Of a DNA stretch of 64,000 nucleotides, positions 24,000 through 37,700 are shown piece by piece. The position numbers were made by a program, and so were the translations under genes. The stretch is from Owenia fusiformis (Eukaryota > Annelida > Polychaeta > Sabellida > Oweniidae), in NCBI GenBank assembly GCA_903813345.2, contig CAIIXF020000003.1, positions 13,654,931-13,718,930 on the forward strand, read 5' to 3'. Under the pieces are notes generated by a model. It was not told the DNA's origin. It saw only the letters and a program-made list of their open reading frames with translations, and made no database searches. Within the stretch, counting starts at the first letter, position 1, and each line of letters opens with the position of its first letter.

Positions 24000-25030
24000 T
24001 CAAAGTTTATTGAAATAAAGAGGTGATTGAAATTCGACATGGCGGCAAGAAAAACTTAGGTAAGGGCACGGACCTCTGCCAGATTACCTCCTCTGTGTAT
24101 AGGCTCAATAAATATACTAATTTCCTTTGAGCCTACTACCAACATGGGCTGGATCTGGCTCCGGATCTGTGGGTAAGGGGCCAAAACCCCAGGCGTCAGA
24201 ACCATTTACAAATGTTTGTCTTATTAGGTTTTAATTCATTTACCCTCATTTGAATTTTCTCATCCTCCGATCACAGGGCTTCAAAATCCAGAATATGTTC
24301 TTTCTATTTACCCCCTGCGATAAGCAGTTAGTATTTCCCCGATTAAGAACTCGCACTCTGATTGGCTGTCGCAACACTGCGACATAAATCATAAGTCATT
24401 GCGCATTATTAGATCACGTGATTCAGTTTAATCGGGCGCTTCAAAATTGGTTATATATAGCAGGGGGAAGAAGGAGGTACGGATTCTGGATACCTGCTTA
24501 GGGGAATGAATTTTCTTGGAATTCAAACTATTTAGATAATTAAATGCAGTAAGCTTAATATTTTAACATCAGACATGCTTTAGACATGTGAATAGCGACA
24601 CCATACTGTTTCGCGCTATTAACATATTGCGCTGAAGATAACAAAGGAAATTCTAAAAATGTTATTTAGGGATACAAGAACTATTGTTTAAACTAATAAA
24701 ACAATATCAATGTTTTAGTTTTTTCCTCAAAGACTATCAAAGTTTATCGAAATAATAAGGCGATTGAAAGTCAACATGACGTCAACCTTATTGCCGAACT
24801 TGGGTAAGGGGTCACAACCCTTTACAAATGTTGGTCTTATACTCTTTATCTTCCCTCATTTGGAATTTTTTTGTATTCAAACTATTCAGATAATTCAATG
24901 CAGTAAATAATAACATTTTAAGCGATTGAATAATGATTCGCATGTCTAAAACGCGTATAGCGAGACCATACTGTTTCGCACTATAAACATTTCGCGTTGT
25001 AGATAATAAATGGAATTCTAAAAGAAAAAG
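24000..25030. repeat. Imperfect tandem duplication, two units
   Basis: Unit 1 (about 24000-24670, including the MITE at 24260-24506) and unit 2 (about 24735-25030) share the order TATCAAAGTTTAT.GAAATAA, TTTACAAATGTT.GTCTTA, TTCAAACTATT.AGATAATT and CCATACTGTTTCGC.CTAT. The MITE is present only in unit 1. Confidence 0.7.
24260..24506 (+). mobile_element. MITE family M1, copy 1
   Basis: Starts TCATCCTCCGATCACAGGGC and ends GGATTCTGGATACCTGCTTA plus GGGGAA; TGAATTTTC is duplicated on both sides. Subterminal ATCCAGAAT/ATTCTGGAT form an inverted repeat. Unit 2 of the host duplication gives the empty site. Other copies lie at 34705 and 42344. Confidence 0.75.
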
Positions 25031-25636
25031 CGATGATACCTATGCGGTGCTTACCATGCTTTATTAATGCTCATGAAAAAAATTGACAACAAAACATTTC
25101 AGCTTATCAAACGCCGTAATTTAAAGAACACTCTTGGTGAATATGTAACAGTTTCCTTTTCTTGCATCGCTGAATAGGGAACGTATCGCTTTTATTTAGT
25201 GATCCTGTTCTAGCAAAGCGGGAAAATTGAGGCTTTTTTGCCACAACGTCATACCCATATTTAAGACGATGTAGTGAAATATTTTCAGAGTGAACATTCA
25301 AATTTTTGTCATTCAATGAGATCATATATGAAACCCTTCCGAAAAAAACAAACGGAAGCAGTGCATTCATGGTTCCCCAAAATTGGCAAGGTTAGAGGTG
25401 AGTCCTCTTAACAACGAATAGTTCATACAATTGTCAAAAACCTCTGGAGAGTGAAACAAATATAAAGTAAGTATTTTACTAAAACCATTTGTACTTCAGT
25501 AACATCTCCATTGGAAAATTGCTATGCCCCCTCCCCCGATATCAGTAAGCCTATTAATATTAATGTTTATGCGTATTTTATTTTATTTTAAACCATAGGA
25601 CTAATTCACAACGATTGGCGGTTTGGCGTTATCAAA

Positions 25637-25700
25637 ATGAGGTCGAAATTCATGAATATATGGTCGATTGCCTCTCTGACAATTGCTGTATGCCTGCCAG
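25637..25700 (+). CDS. VWDE-like: Gene A exon 1: start codon and signal peptide
   Basis: ATG at 25637 opens MRSKFMNIWSIASLTIAVCL, a basic N-terminus plus hydrophobic core typical of a secretion signal. The exon ends in phase 1 at CCAG|GTAAAA. An in-frame ATG five codons on is possible, but the first one gives the better basic n-region. A 5' untranslated exon may lie upstream; none was recognised. Confidence 0.75.
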
Positions 25701-28700
25701 GTAAAATATTTTAATTTCATCCGTTACATAACAATTTGCAAATTAGCCTTTTCATTCTGGCTCTTTGCATCTATTTATTAAAGTTAACCCTAATGTGCAC
25801 AGTGTTGGATGACCCTCTCCTGGTTTTCCTCGGTACTTTTCTGGCATTAAAAAATTGTTTTAATCGGAGTAGCTATAGCTACAGATAAAATACCATGCTT
25901 GACTAGTGGGCATACATCAATAAAACCTTTTTAAGAGGTACCGAACATGTCTGTCAGATATCTGCCAACAATATAGTATCTCTATTAATTTTGTAGAAGA
26001 AATTTATTTGCCTCCCCTCCCCCAAGATTTTTCCATAGTGCCGCTATTTTTAGTCATTTTCATATTTACAATATAGTTTATATATGCATCAAAATATTAC
26101 GGATTCTAATATGATACGTGGCGTCACAATACAATAGCTAGAAAAATTGATTTACTGTTCTATACAAGGGCTTATTCAATCCCCGGGCTTAAGTTGTGTA
26201 CCAAACAAAACGACATCCGGTGCTTTATATGATCTGCATTACGCAATGGTGTATAGAGGGGTCAGTTTTCTAAGACCTAGCGGTTATTTTACTCTGTGAC
26301 ATTGCAAACCGTTCAAATCATTAGCTACATAATTGATTAACTCAAATATATGAGATGTAAATGAGGGTTAATACAAACAGAATAAACAGGGAAATGTACT
26401 TGAAGTGGCGATTGTGTTTTCTGTCAGTCAGTCTTACCCCCCTAACCCAGCTCTATAGCGCGGTATAAGGTGACCGGCCTGATTATGCAAATGAGAAGAC
26501 CCCGTTGGTTTCTCGTCAGAACAATCAAAACGGACGCGGACAATCTTCGTTTTAAATGCCGTTTCTCATCATTTCGTGACCAAAATTCACTAAACTATAT
26601 GAAATATGTTAGTAAAGATGGATTGATTTTACTTACCAATCATCAACATGAGCTGGCAATTTCAGTTTTGGGAGTTCACCTTAATAAAATCCCCAATGTG
26701 CATGGGATTCTTCAAACAGCCAATAGTATTGTACATTCGGCGGACTGCTGTTGTACAGTAGAGCATCCTGCAATCCGTGTTGCTAAAGTACGAACGGTCA
26801 CGAAATGGCGTGATGCATATCGCCGTGTAAAAAGGCAAACTAGGTGTGGATTTTTTGGATGGGATCGGTGTACGAGATGGAGCAATCAACGTTTGTGAGT
26901 TATATATGCAACAAGATCTGCAATAGCAATCTGATGATTCTTTAAATGAATGATGGGGTGGGAGAGCAGGCGGTTCCTACAAGAAAAGCCAATAAATCTG
27001 GAAGACTTATTTTTTCAAGAGAAGGTTTACTACCAAATTGCTAAATGAATAGGCTCATGGTATGGTAAAATAATAGGTGTTCTAGAATTTTAGTGAATCG
27101 ATACGCTTCTAAAAAATATATATAAACTGAAAGGAAGGGGGGGGGGTGGAGTGAACGGAGGGGGTAGTAATATGTCTTAAAGGTGGAATTCATTTACACA
27201 TTTTACAAAATGACTCGAAAGAAAGAGTGTCACACCTATGAAGAGTAAAAAATGCCGGGGAAAAGAGTTTAGCCAAGTTATAGAAAATAAACTCAGATAA
27301 CATCTTTTATTGACACATCACTTCCTCTGTTCAATTTTAATTACTTTTGATATTATAGACACTTATTTTAAAAAGCCAGCGATTACATTAATTGTGTGGT
27401 GATAACCTCTCTTGCAACTATTGAATACAGGTCGTGCAGACCCCTGTTGCTTGGTTTACAGAGAACATTGACTTGGACACGTTGGTAGCGTTGCGCCTTT
27501 TTTGATAGATCTCACACCTTAGAAGTGTATCAGTTCATAAAAATCATAAAATACCTAACGAATTTCACCATACCATACACCTATTCATTTAGCGATTTAT
27601 TCGTAAACTTTCTCGGGAAAAAATAAATCTTGCAGATTTGTTGAATTTTCTAGCAGAAATTGGCAGCTTCCCCTCCGTTCTATTTCCAATCACCGGGCAT
27701 GTATTTGCGCACAAACCAAGTAAAGTAAATCTATATGCGTCCTAACACCAATGTAATTTAAGATTCGGAACAATACATTATAACCAAGTACTAGAAAGAT
27801 TGTCAATAATGCTCTTTAAATAAATGGCATTAATGGACTGATTTGAAAATGCATTACAATTTTCTACTTATTTTAGTCGAGTTTCATATGAACATGTTGA
27901 AACGTTTTATGTATTAGTTCCACAACCATGTCCAAAGGGTAAAGAAGTGTGTTACCAAGGTGCCAAGCTAGCAAAGCAGTGTACAAGTAAGTTTAGACCG
28001 ACGAGTAGCTTGTATATTGAGATATTTTAATTAACAGATGACAAATATATGAAACTGTACACGGTGGGGATTGTCATCACGTGACCTTCGTAATTGATGG
28101 TGTCTGAACAAGTTGTACGATTTTCTCGATTAAGCCAGAAAAATGAATATTTTTCATATTTATACTTTGTTAACAGCGTCAAATATCTCCCCACTTATGT
28201 ATACTATCTTAGTCTTTCAAACGAACCTAAATTGACAAGCAGAGGACGCATATTATTTGAGATATGACTGTTTTTCGTTTCGAAGAATGATGGTGTCTGA
28301 ACAACTCTTCCATTCTGTATGATGGTGTCTGTACAAATTTAAAAATACACTACTTGGAAAGTAGTCCTCGTGTTTTCGTGTGTTTTTTATATACATCTGC
28401 TTCTTTCCAATATGTTAAACCAAAATCAACCTAGAATTGTGATGTTTGCCTGTTATCACTGCCATCCATTGGTTGAATTTCCAACATCCACTGAACGATT
28501 TGCAAATCATGTGTGGGACAATAATCCATCAGAGGAATTTAGATACATCGTGTATTGCCACCAGAAACTGGGCGATAAAGTTATTTGATCAGACGTTATT
28601 TATCCAATATTACAAAAGATTACTTGATGTACTTGAAGAAAACAATATAAAATGAATCCATCAATCGATTTAGACTGCCCAGGGATGGTATTATTCAGCA

Positions 28701-31700
28701 TCTTCGCACGCTCGGTCTTCATTGCGTTCCGACGGGAGCCGAGTGAACGAAGATGATTATTCAGTAAAGCCAGTCACCTTTTGAGAGGCCAGAGAAATCT
28801 GACCAATCAAAATACAGGATTTCTTCGTGATGTCATTGTCCTGATTAAAGTCAATTGCTCTGCAAAATTATGTAACATTAATAGGGTCTAGCTTCTGCAC
28901 TGTATAATAACTTATTAAATATAGGCTTTGTATAAAAAAAACTTGTACCTTATGCCCACGTACCATCGTACGTGAGTCGTGATTCAGTCTTTGAAGGGTT
29001 CAATTTTTAAAGCTTTAAAGGATTGTCTGATCAATTTTTTAAAAATAGCGCCATAGGCTCAAAGGCACGTCCAATAGTCTTGGGGATCGTAAATTCATCC
29101 CTACACACGAAAGTGTAATTGTTTGCTCATATTATGGATGGTGATTCCGAATTGGATGACGGGGAGAGTAGTACACCCATAAAGACAAGGTTGTAATGCA
29201 ACCTAAATGTGGCAATATAGTCACACCTTAAAGACGACTTCCTGGAAGTCCTCAGCAAATGAAAAACGTGACAATTTTAGTGAATATTGCTTCTAGTGAA
29301 CGAGCATTAATAGATAAAGGATCCGTCATACTAATATTATAAAACTGCCCCCAGGTCATTCATGACCATTATGACATATAATATGGTATTTAGAAAGGCG
29401 TTAATTATGGCATAGTGTTCAGGTGCATCCTAATTGTTATTGAGGCCATAGTGACCTTGTAAAGGTCAAGTCAGTGCATATCTGATAATAAAAGATTATT
29501 GTGTGCAATTTTGACCTTAACCTTTGATTTTCATTTCATTTTTTGTTTTATTATTTTATTTGGTTCCATTGACTTAGCATATGGATATCAGCATGTATCG
29601 ACTTGATGATATCCTGATGTTAAGTCAATTATTCTTTCAAATGAGCTGGGTATAATGCTCCTTCTTAACCTTGGGACAGCCTTATCTTGATATTCTAGGC
29701 AGGTTACCAATTTCCCTTGAGTTATTAATCAATTGCATAGTTATATTCTTAATCCACTTTGTACATTTGTAGCACGAGTATAGTCAACATCCAAAATGGT
29801 ACAAAATATTTCGAAGAAAATGCTCGACATATACACATATTTCAATGCAAATGCGTGACATACGGAACTCCGTGAAAAGTCCGAACGGAATGCGTTCGCC
29901 TTTTTCCGACGTGCACTAATGCATTTACAATTCAGCATAGACGAAGATTGAATGATCTTATATTTTAAAAATTGAACCCTTCAAAGACTGTATCATGCCC
30001 CACGTACGTGGGTCGGGACGTGGGTACGAGGTACTAGGTTTTTATACAAAGCCTTAAATATACGAGAGTACAGGAATGCATAGTATATAATAAACAATTA
30101 CACATGAAAACATGGAGACTGGTATCCATGTCGTGTATTTAAAAAAATTGTACAGACACCATCATACAGAATTTAAGAGTTGTTCAGACACCATCATTCT
30201 TCGAAACGAAAAACAGATAATATGCGTCCTCTGCTTGTCAATTTAGGTTCGTTTGAAAGACTGAGATAGTATACATAAGTGGGGAGATATTTGACGCTGT
30301 TAACAAAGTATAAATATGAAAAATATTCATTTTTCTGGCTTAATCGAGAAAATCGTACAACTTGTTCAGACACCATCAATTACGAAGGTCACGTGATGAC
30401 AATCCCCACCGTGCTGTGTTCGTGAAAACTAATTTTTTGTTTGGGCTATGTGAAAATGGTGCATGCAACCAGCACGTGATAATATAACATACTACATGTA
30501 GTATTCAAATCAAATTGGAATGTTTGAAACTTTACAATTATATAAATCTATACAATTTTTAGGCAAACCGTGTGAAGAGTACACAACAATCGATGACTAC
30601 ACCCGCTCAACTGGTTTCAACAAATTAAACCAACATAATCCTGAATGTGATAACAATTTAATCGAGGGGTGGCATCGTTTCATTAGTTCTGCAGGCAACC
30701 ATATGCCATCTTCACCACCTAAAGGAGCAACTTCATGCAACACAAATTCTCCTATATGGTTACGAGGTAACATCATGTCCTCGAAAATAGTTCGAATAAA
30801 ATTGTAGAACTTGTTGTTTCGTTATGCACATTTATGTTGATGCAAGATGCTAGCCTAGCAACAAACCCTCGTGACCCCTCATTACACTCCTCTTTGCAAC
30901 CGACAGTCGTTATATACAGCTACTTGTGCTAAAAATCTAATCCCTTAAATTACAAAAACATCAACAGAGTGAACTATATTTTTAAAGTTTTGATATGGTT
31001 GTCAAATTAGTTGATGATATGGTAATATATGTTTATATAGTTAATATGATGTCATAGAGCTATAGCGCTGTGTGGAAGGCAGCTGGAAGATATGATGAAA
31101 CTTGTCCATAGTCTAAACCTTCACTCCTGTACTTAAATCCATATTTTCTCCATGTATGGTCTCTATCTGTCATCAGATTAATTAAGACAATATCAAGAAG
31201 TTAGTTTCAAGAAAAGTGTGATCAATTTTGGTTCATTTCACCGAGGTGGTTTTTCTTTAAGCTGCTTCTCAACTGAGCAGGTCATTTAGGATTGAATTAT
31301 TTACACAAAGATGGCCACACTTTAGAGCAAAAATACTAAAATGTTTGACAGTGAAATAACATTTTGTCAATTAGTAAATTTAAGAAAAATTAATTTGTCA
31401 CATGTTCATCCAAAATAAAGTTCGGCTAAGTTGAATTGACGGAGATACAGATGTTTGAAAACATGATGGTATCTATATTTTAAAACTTTGCAAAAATATA
31501 ATGTGATCAATATATGTAAGTTAGTTCAATTTCATCACTTTATGAAAATATCGGAAGTTTTAGGAAGGTATAGCAAACTTCACATACCTTAGCCAAAAGT
31601 TTCCTCTGCTGATTTCATAAGATGAGAGTGTTATGAACAATATCTGCAATTTTCATTATTTTTCATAGTCTGATTCTTTAAAAAACAATTAAAAAGCAGG

Positions 31701-34700
31701 GATGGAAGGGGTTGAAAATCAGGAAAACATTTCAGAAAAAACATGTGGGTGGTTTGTTTGCATCTACCCAGTCTCAAAGTCGATATTATTTCATCACCTC
31801 TAGAAGTGATTTTCCTGGAGGTAATGCATTGGCCTAACATACCCAATTGTTTAAATCCTCAGAAAATGGCCAAAATCAAACATATGACTGTCCAAAATCT
31901 GTTGCGCTAATTTCCCTCCTCCTTTTAGTATAAATGCATCCAGAAAACAAACTGCAACATCGACAGTTAGGAAATGGTAAATGTAAAAGCGGATTTTTCC
32001 CAAAAATATAATATGAAAATACGAAACACTTGTGAGGACGTGTTAATTATAAACTAACGTCAACTATTTAGGTTCACTTCCAACACAAGGAGGATACGCC
32101 CGTCTTGTGGGATGTGCAAAAACCTTAAGCAATGTTTGTAACAGGCAGTATCCCATTGGAGTGAAGCACTGTGGAGACTACTACGTGTACTATCTAAAAC
32201 CAACGTCGAGTCAGTGTTCCCCAAAAGAGCGATATTGTGCAGGTAATATTGTATACAAATTTATTCCATCCATAATGTAAAACAATAATGATGCTGTAGA
32301 GAAAAATGTCGCCCACGCTAATTCTGTGCAATATCCTAAGTTATATTTACTTTTAGGGAACAAAACAAATTGCCAAGACGGGCTTCGCTCAATCAATGGA
32401 GATGGCATAGAACCATGTTCAGGTACCATATACCATGGCTTTGTCGAATATTATACAAACATTTAATTCTATTCATCAGGTTAATGTACATGTACATCTT
32501 TCACAAGTGATATTCCACGAAGCTCGAAGGGCTAATGGAATAGCATCCCGTTGAAGTGTCACAAGTATTCACTGAAAATATAATTAAATATTTGTTTTAA
32601 AATTCGCTGTTATATTCCTTTAATTACTCACATTAACTTTATAACAAACTATTAATGTTTAATTAAAAATAGCAATGTACTCCCGGGGATATGTAAAATT
32701 AGATTACATTGAACTTAGTCGTGACTGGTTAATATAATTTGATATTCAACGGAAGTAATTTGACTTCCGTTGAATATCGCTTGTTATTTTTTTGTCATGT
32801 GAAAGACATGGGCCAATCAACGAGTGAAAAATATGACAGTAATATTTAATTTTATTTAATTCTATATACCTGTGCATCTTTCACAAGTGATATTCCACGA
32901 ATCCCGAATGGCTAATGGAATTTTATCATGTAAAAGTGTCATAAGTATTCACTGAAAATATAATTAAATATATGTTCTTTAATTCACTTTTAGATCTCTC
33001 ACTTAAATTAACGGATAACAAACTTTTTTTTTTTAAATAACATTGTACCTCCGGGGAAAATAAAATTGAAATTACACTGGACTAAGTCGTGACTAGTGAA
33101 TATCATTTGATATTTTCCACGGAAGTCTATTTTCTACCTTTAAATATCGCTTGTTATATTTAATTCGAGTGTAGGACATGGGCCAATCAAAGAGTAAAGA
33201 ATATGACAGTGCTATAATAATGCTAATTATTTCTTAGCAAGATATACGATGATCGATATTTTACAGTCGATATGTTACGACAAACGCAAAGCTCTATTTA
33301 GTGATATTTTCATTTCAAATATGGCGGCTTATCCGATGTCTGACAACCCTTACAAAAATTCTAAGCAGTGTGCATTTTTACCTCCTGTGAAATAACAAGT
33401 GGAACTTAGTAGTTGTTTTGTGTTTTATTATCATTCTGCATCGTAATTTCTATGTGATGTGATGTTCAAATGTCTGCAGAAATACATATCCATACGATAG
33501 TCGAGTGAATTAGATAACAGATTTTTCGAAAACCCGTCTCCTGCTAAGAGTGTAAAAACTTGTATTAACATGCTCAAAAGTACCAATTTGCACATCAATG
33601 TCAAGCTAAATCAATGTTGTGTCTAAAACAGGTACCTAATCTACTCGAAACAGCTTGTCATTCACGTATACACGCTTAGCAAACACGGCTAAGAGTGTAA
33701 AAACTTGTATTAACTTGCTCAAAAGTACCAATTTGCACATCAATGTCAAGCTAAATCAATGTTGTGTCTAAAACAGGTACCTAGTCTACTCAAAACTGCT
33801 TGTCATTCACATATACACGCTAAGCAAACACGGCGAAATAATCTGAATCTTGGTCGTTCGAGAGCTAGTAATGTTTGTCTCTAGTTCGAAAGACAATCGT
33901 ATCAACTTGAACAAAAGTTGAGTTTTGACAAAAATTTTAACATGCGCAGAAGTCCCATTTTCGTTGTACCATATTGACTGTTTACATGTTGTTTATTTAC
34001 CATCATGTTAGTTTCTACTTTGCAGCCTTATTTCCTAATAGGCCTAAGGAGGCGATCATGCACACACCCAGGGAAATGAAAGGAAGTGATTTTGAGGGAG
34101 TCATATTTGAGTGCAGTGTTGTTCCGGAGATTAATCAATCCTACCCAACAATTCACGAATTTCAGTTTTTAGCCGAAGACTCATCAAAAACCGTTGAATT
34201 GCATACATTTGAATCAAACAACACCAAAGTGTTTATTACGGACGATCATTTTGCTAGAAAAGGCATCAGTCTCGGAAAAGAGGTATGCACAAACTGACTC
34301 ATATCATATACAATACGTCATTGTTGACTATTATTCAATGTTTTTTGTTTATTTCAATGTGGTCTAAAATGATAAATTGTGCTCTTTTCCACAGCAATAC
34401 TTTCTTAATAATGGATTGTATGCTTGTTTCTACGTAACATGCAGTTAAGCATTCTTTTTTAAGCATTGTTCTGTTTCACTAATTTGAACATCATGACTTT
34501 AGGTGTTTAGGTTTTGACACTTTAGGTGTTGTATTTCTTGCTAAAAAAACATTGGTATTTTTCATACATTTGATATTCATGGTTTGCTGTGAGGATACAG
34601 AGAAAATGTTTAACGATGACTATCAAAACCACTGGAGGGTATCGTGATGCAAAAACACAGTGATGCTGCATCAAGATGGCCAGCCTTCCGGTGATAGATT

Positions 34701-37700
34701 TTCGATCATCCTCCGATCACAGAGCTTCAAAATCCAGAATATATATTCTTTTTTTTACCGGCGAAGAAGGAGGTACGGATTCTGGATACCTGTTTAGGAG
34801 GATGATTTTCGTACGATATTTTGTTTTCCTCATTTAATCCAATTTCTAGGACGAGTTTATCAATAATCATACTGGTGCAGTTAGCGCACGATCCATATTA
34901 AAAAAAACTGTCGTTAGTATACAACATGTAGCATCACCAGGAAGCGATAAATTCACGATTTAAGTTCCTCACTATTGATGTCTGTTTGTTATCGATGATG
35001 TAAAACACCAATGTCACTGGGGAGTATCGTGATGCAACGACAAGATGGCCAGACTTCCGGTGATAGATTTTCGTACGATATTTTGTTTCCCCAATTTAAA
35101 CCCATTTCTAGGACGAGTTTCTCAATAACCATACACGTGCAGTTAGCGCACGATCTATATTTAAAGAAACTGTCATTAGTATACATGTAGCATCATCAAG
35201 AAGCAATAAGTTCACGGTTTTAGTTCGTCACTGGAGAGGTTAAGCTAACGATGTTTTTCACAACGTAACCGTGAACGCAAAGTACAAAAATTAACAAAGG
35301 AATGTATCGAGCGCTCATAGTTTTATGCGCGCTTAGTCTACTTCAGATACTCTTTCAGCTTCAGAGTTTCGGGTTTAGAACGGGAGATTTGAAATTTGAC
35401 GTTGGGTCAACGTGAACCATTTTACTCGTGTCTATTGAACACTATGCTGTCAATTTTGATTTCGATGCACAGTTGAATTCTTGCTGAACACGATGATGTA
35501 TGTCATGCATGATTTAGCGCCAAAAATCTTACGAAACGAGCTCGTTTAAAATATGTATTAGAAAACCAGCTATAAAACCGCATCAATGACACACTATAGA
35601 ATCATTACACGCTATGGTGTAGTCTAAACAAACACTGGATTTGAACGGCTATTTATATGAGAAGGCTACATGAATTTGTATATGGTCGAGTGATACGTAC
35701 AGGTTCAGTTTCGATTATATATGCAAAGCTTAACCTCTCCAATATTGATGCAACAACGCCAAACCGAAGATGCAACAACACTCCTCTAGATTTGAGCAAT
35801 GATGCAGCAACACCAATTAATAGTATAATTTCAGAAGACCATGAATCTCGAGAGGAATAGATTTTTAAATGCTATAATTGCAACACCGTTACCCATTACC
35901 CATTTGCGTTCTTCTCAAGGCATTCAAAATACACGTCCTGCAGGCGAAGATTCTTTATATGTATTTCAAAAAATTACACTTTTAAATATCATAATGTACT
36001 GGACGTTGTTCTATAACATAGTTCAATCGGCTTCAACCTGGCAAGCTATAATAACCCAATATATTTTCATAAACCACTGTTCCATAGCTTGATGACCCTG
36101 ACTCCAGTTAGTATCATTCAAAATGGTGAACAAACATCTTTCGTTCTCGGTAAACATGACGAGCTATTGGAAATTATCTGTCATCCATCTGTGGAACAGT
36201 GATAAACTATAAGCGGGTGACAATTTGGGTAGAATAAGTGAAGTGCTGCACCCCCCGTACAACTTTACATGTTTGGTACCATATGAAAGGTCTTGACTTG
36301 TACATTAAAAAATATATGTTGTGGATCTGGGTGCTGTGACATAAGCACTTTTTTATGCATTATTACATAATCGCTTAGAAAAATATTGATGATTTACTCT
36401 GATATACTTTGACTAAAGAATAAACAAATTTTAAACTTAATGTTTTTACATATTAGTAAATAATACACTATTATTGACTCAACACAGTCATAACCTCCAT
36501 ATTTAAAAGCTATTACATAGCATTTAAAGAGTTATAACAAAAACAAATGAATTTGTCTATTTCTGTAACCATTTCTTTATTTAGTTATGTGATATTACCA
36601 CAATGATATAACTGTTAAACATTATTTTGCTCTTTAAATTAACAGTGAATTTACTCTTAGTTAACTCATTATTAAGTCAAAGTCTTGTATATCCTTTTAA
36701 CTTTGATAGAGACAAATACACTGTTGCTCATAAATATGGAATATTTAATAGATACGAACTGTTCGATGGAATTTCTACAAAATGATAACATGTTGATGAA
36801 AATTTGTAATGTGTTCTCATTCCCTCATCAGTTTTGCATATAAAACTGATTGGTATGAAAAGTTAAAACATTTATGGTTGATTAAACTTGTACTTACTCA
36901 GGTGACCCCTTGACCTCATGATAATGGTAACTTGAAAGAGGTGTCCAAACCTTAGCTGTAATCATTGTGCACATTTTATAAAATTTTAATTTAGAGTTGG
37001 AAGAGTTTTTAGAAGGCAGGCCCCATAGAATAAATGAAAAAGAGCATGGTAGGTCATAGGGATGGCGCTCTCTGGCATGAAACAAACTGCCATTGCCAGG
37101 ACCCTAGGGGTGTGTCAGGAACAGTCTCTAAAATTTTGCAGTGGTACCAAAGGTACTGGACTATGACTCCAGGTCACAGCAATAGTAGCCCCAGAGAGAG
37201 AAATGTAAGTAAAGACCACCACCTACTGCATTTATGTCATCAAAATCGCTTATTAGTCAACCAGTAGTCTACGAGGTGAATGGCTGCCCAACCTCAAAAC
37301 CTGTGTTCCAGAGCTATAGACAACCAGTGATTTCTTTATAACGGATGCAAGGCCATGAGACCTTTAAAGAGACCACAGCTGACTGATCATAACAAAGAAA
37401 GGTCCCTTCAATGGGCAGGAAAGCACCAAAACATTGGACCTAATCTTTGGTGTCATATGACATTATGTGAAGAAATAAGATGTGTCCTCAACAAAGTTGA
37501 TAATTGTGTTCCGTTCTGTCGTAGACCAGGGGAAAGAGACAATAAGGACACTAACTGATGTGGCAGTCCATGAAGGCGACCCTATTTATATTTGGAGCAG
37601 TATTACAGAGGTTGTTTAGAGCAGTACTACAAAAGTTGCACCCCCTTGGTGATTCCCAAACATAATTTCAGAGTAATTTGACCTTTTGGACCTCCATCAA

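Larger units (their letters stand above)
22306..25636. promoter_or_regulatory. Divergent intergenic region between genes B and A
   Basis: 3.3 kb between the two start codons, which face away from each other. It must hold both promoters, unless 5' untranslated exons lie elsewhere. No clear TATA box or CpG-rich block was picked out. It contains a tRNA-like fragment (23521), an imperfect tandem duplication (24000-25030) and a MITE (24260-24506). Confidence 0.5.
34630..35800 (+). repeat. Repeat R2, two plus-oriented copies
   Basis: Copy a (about 34638-34975, interrupted by MITE M1) and copy b (about 35020-35235, continuing at 35741-35800) share GGCCAG.CTTCCGGTGATAG, CTAGGACGAGTTT and GTTAGCGCACGATC. 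Each begins with GTATCGTGATGCAA. Two reverse copies lie at 38505-38810 and 41465-41770. Confidence 0.75.

Noticed and set aside
26470-26758. Upstream extension of gene A exon 2 as one long open frame
   Set aside because: The frame is open by chance. A start here would not join the signal peptide exon, and better acceptors lie downstream.
32500-33835. Tandem units considered as a possible CRISPR-like array
   Set aside because: Only two units each, long and diverged, in eukaryotic intron DNA; no short repeat-spacer pattern.
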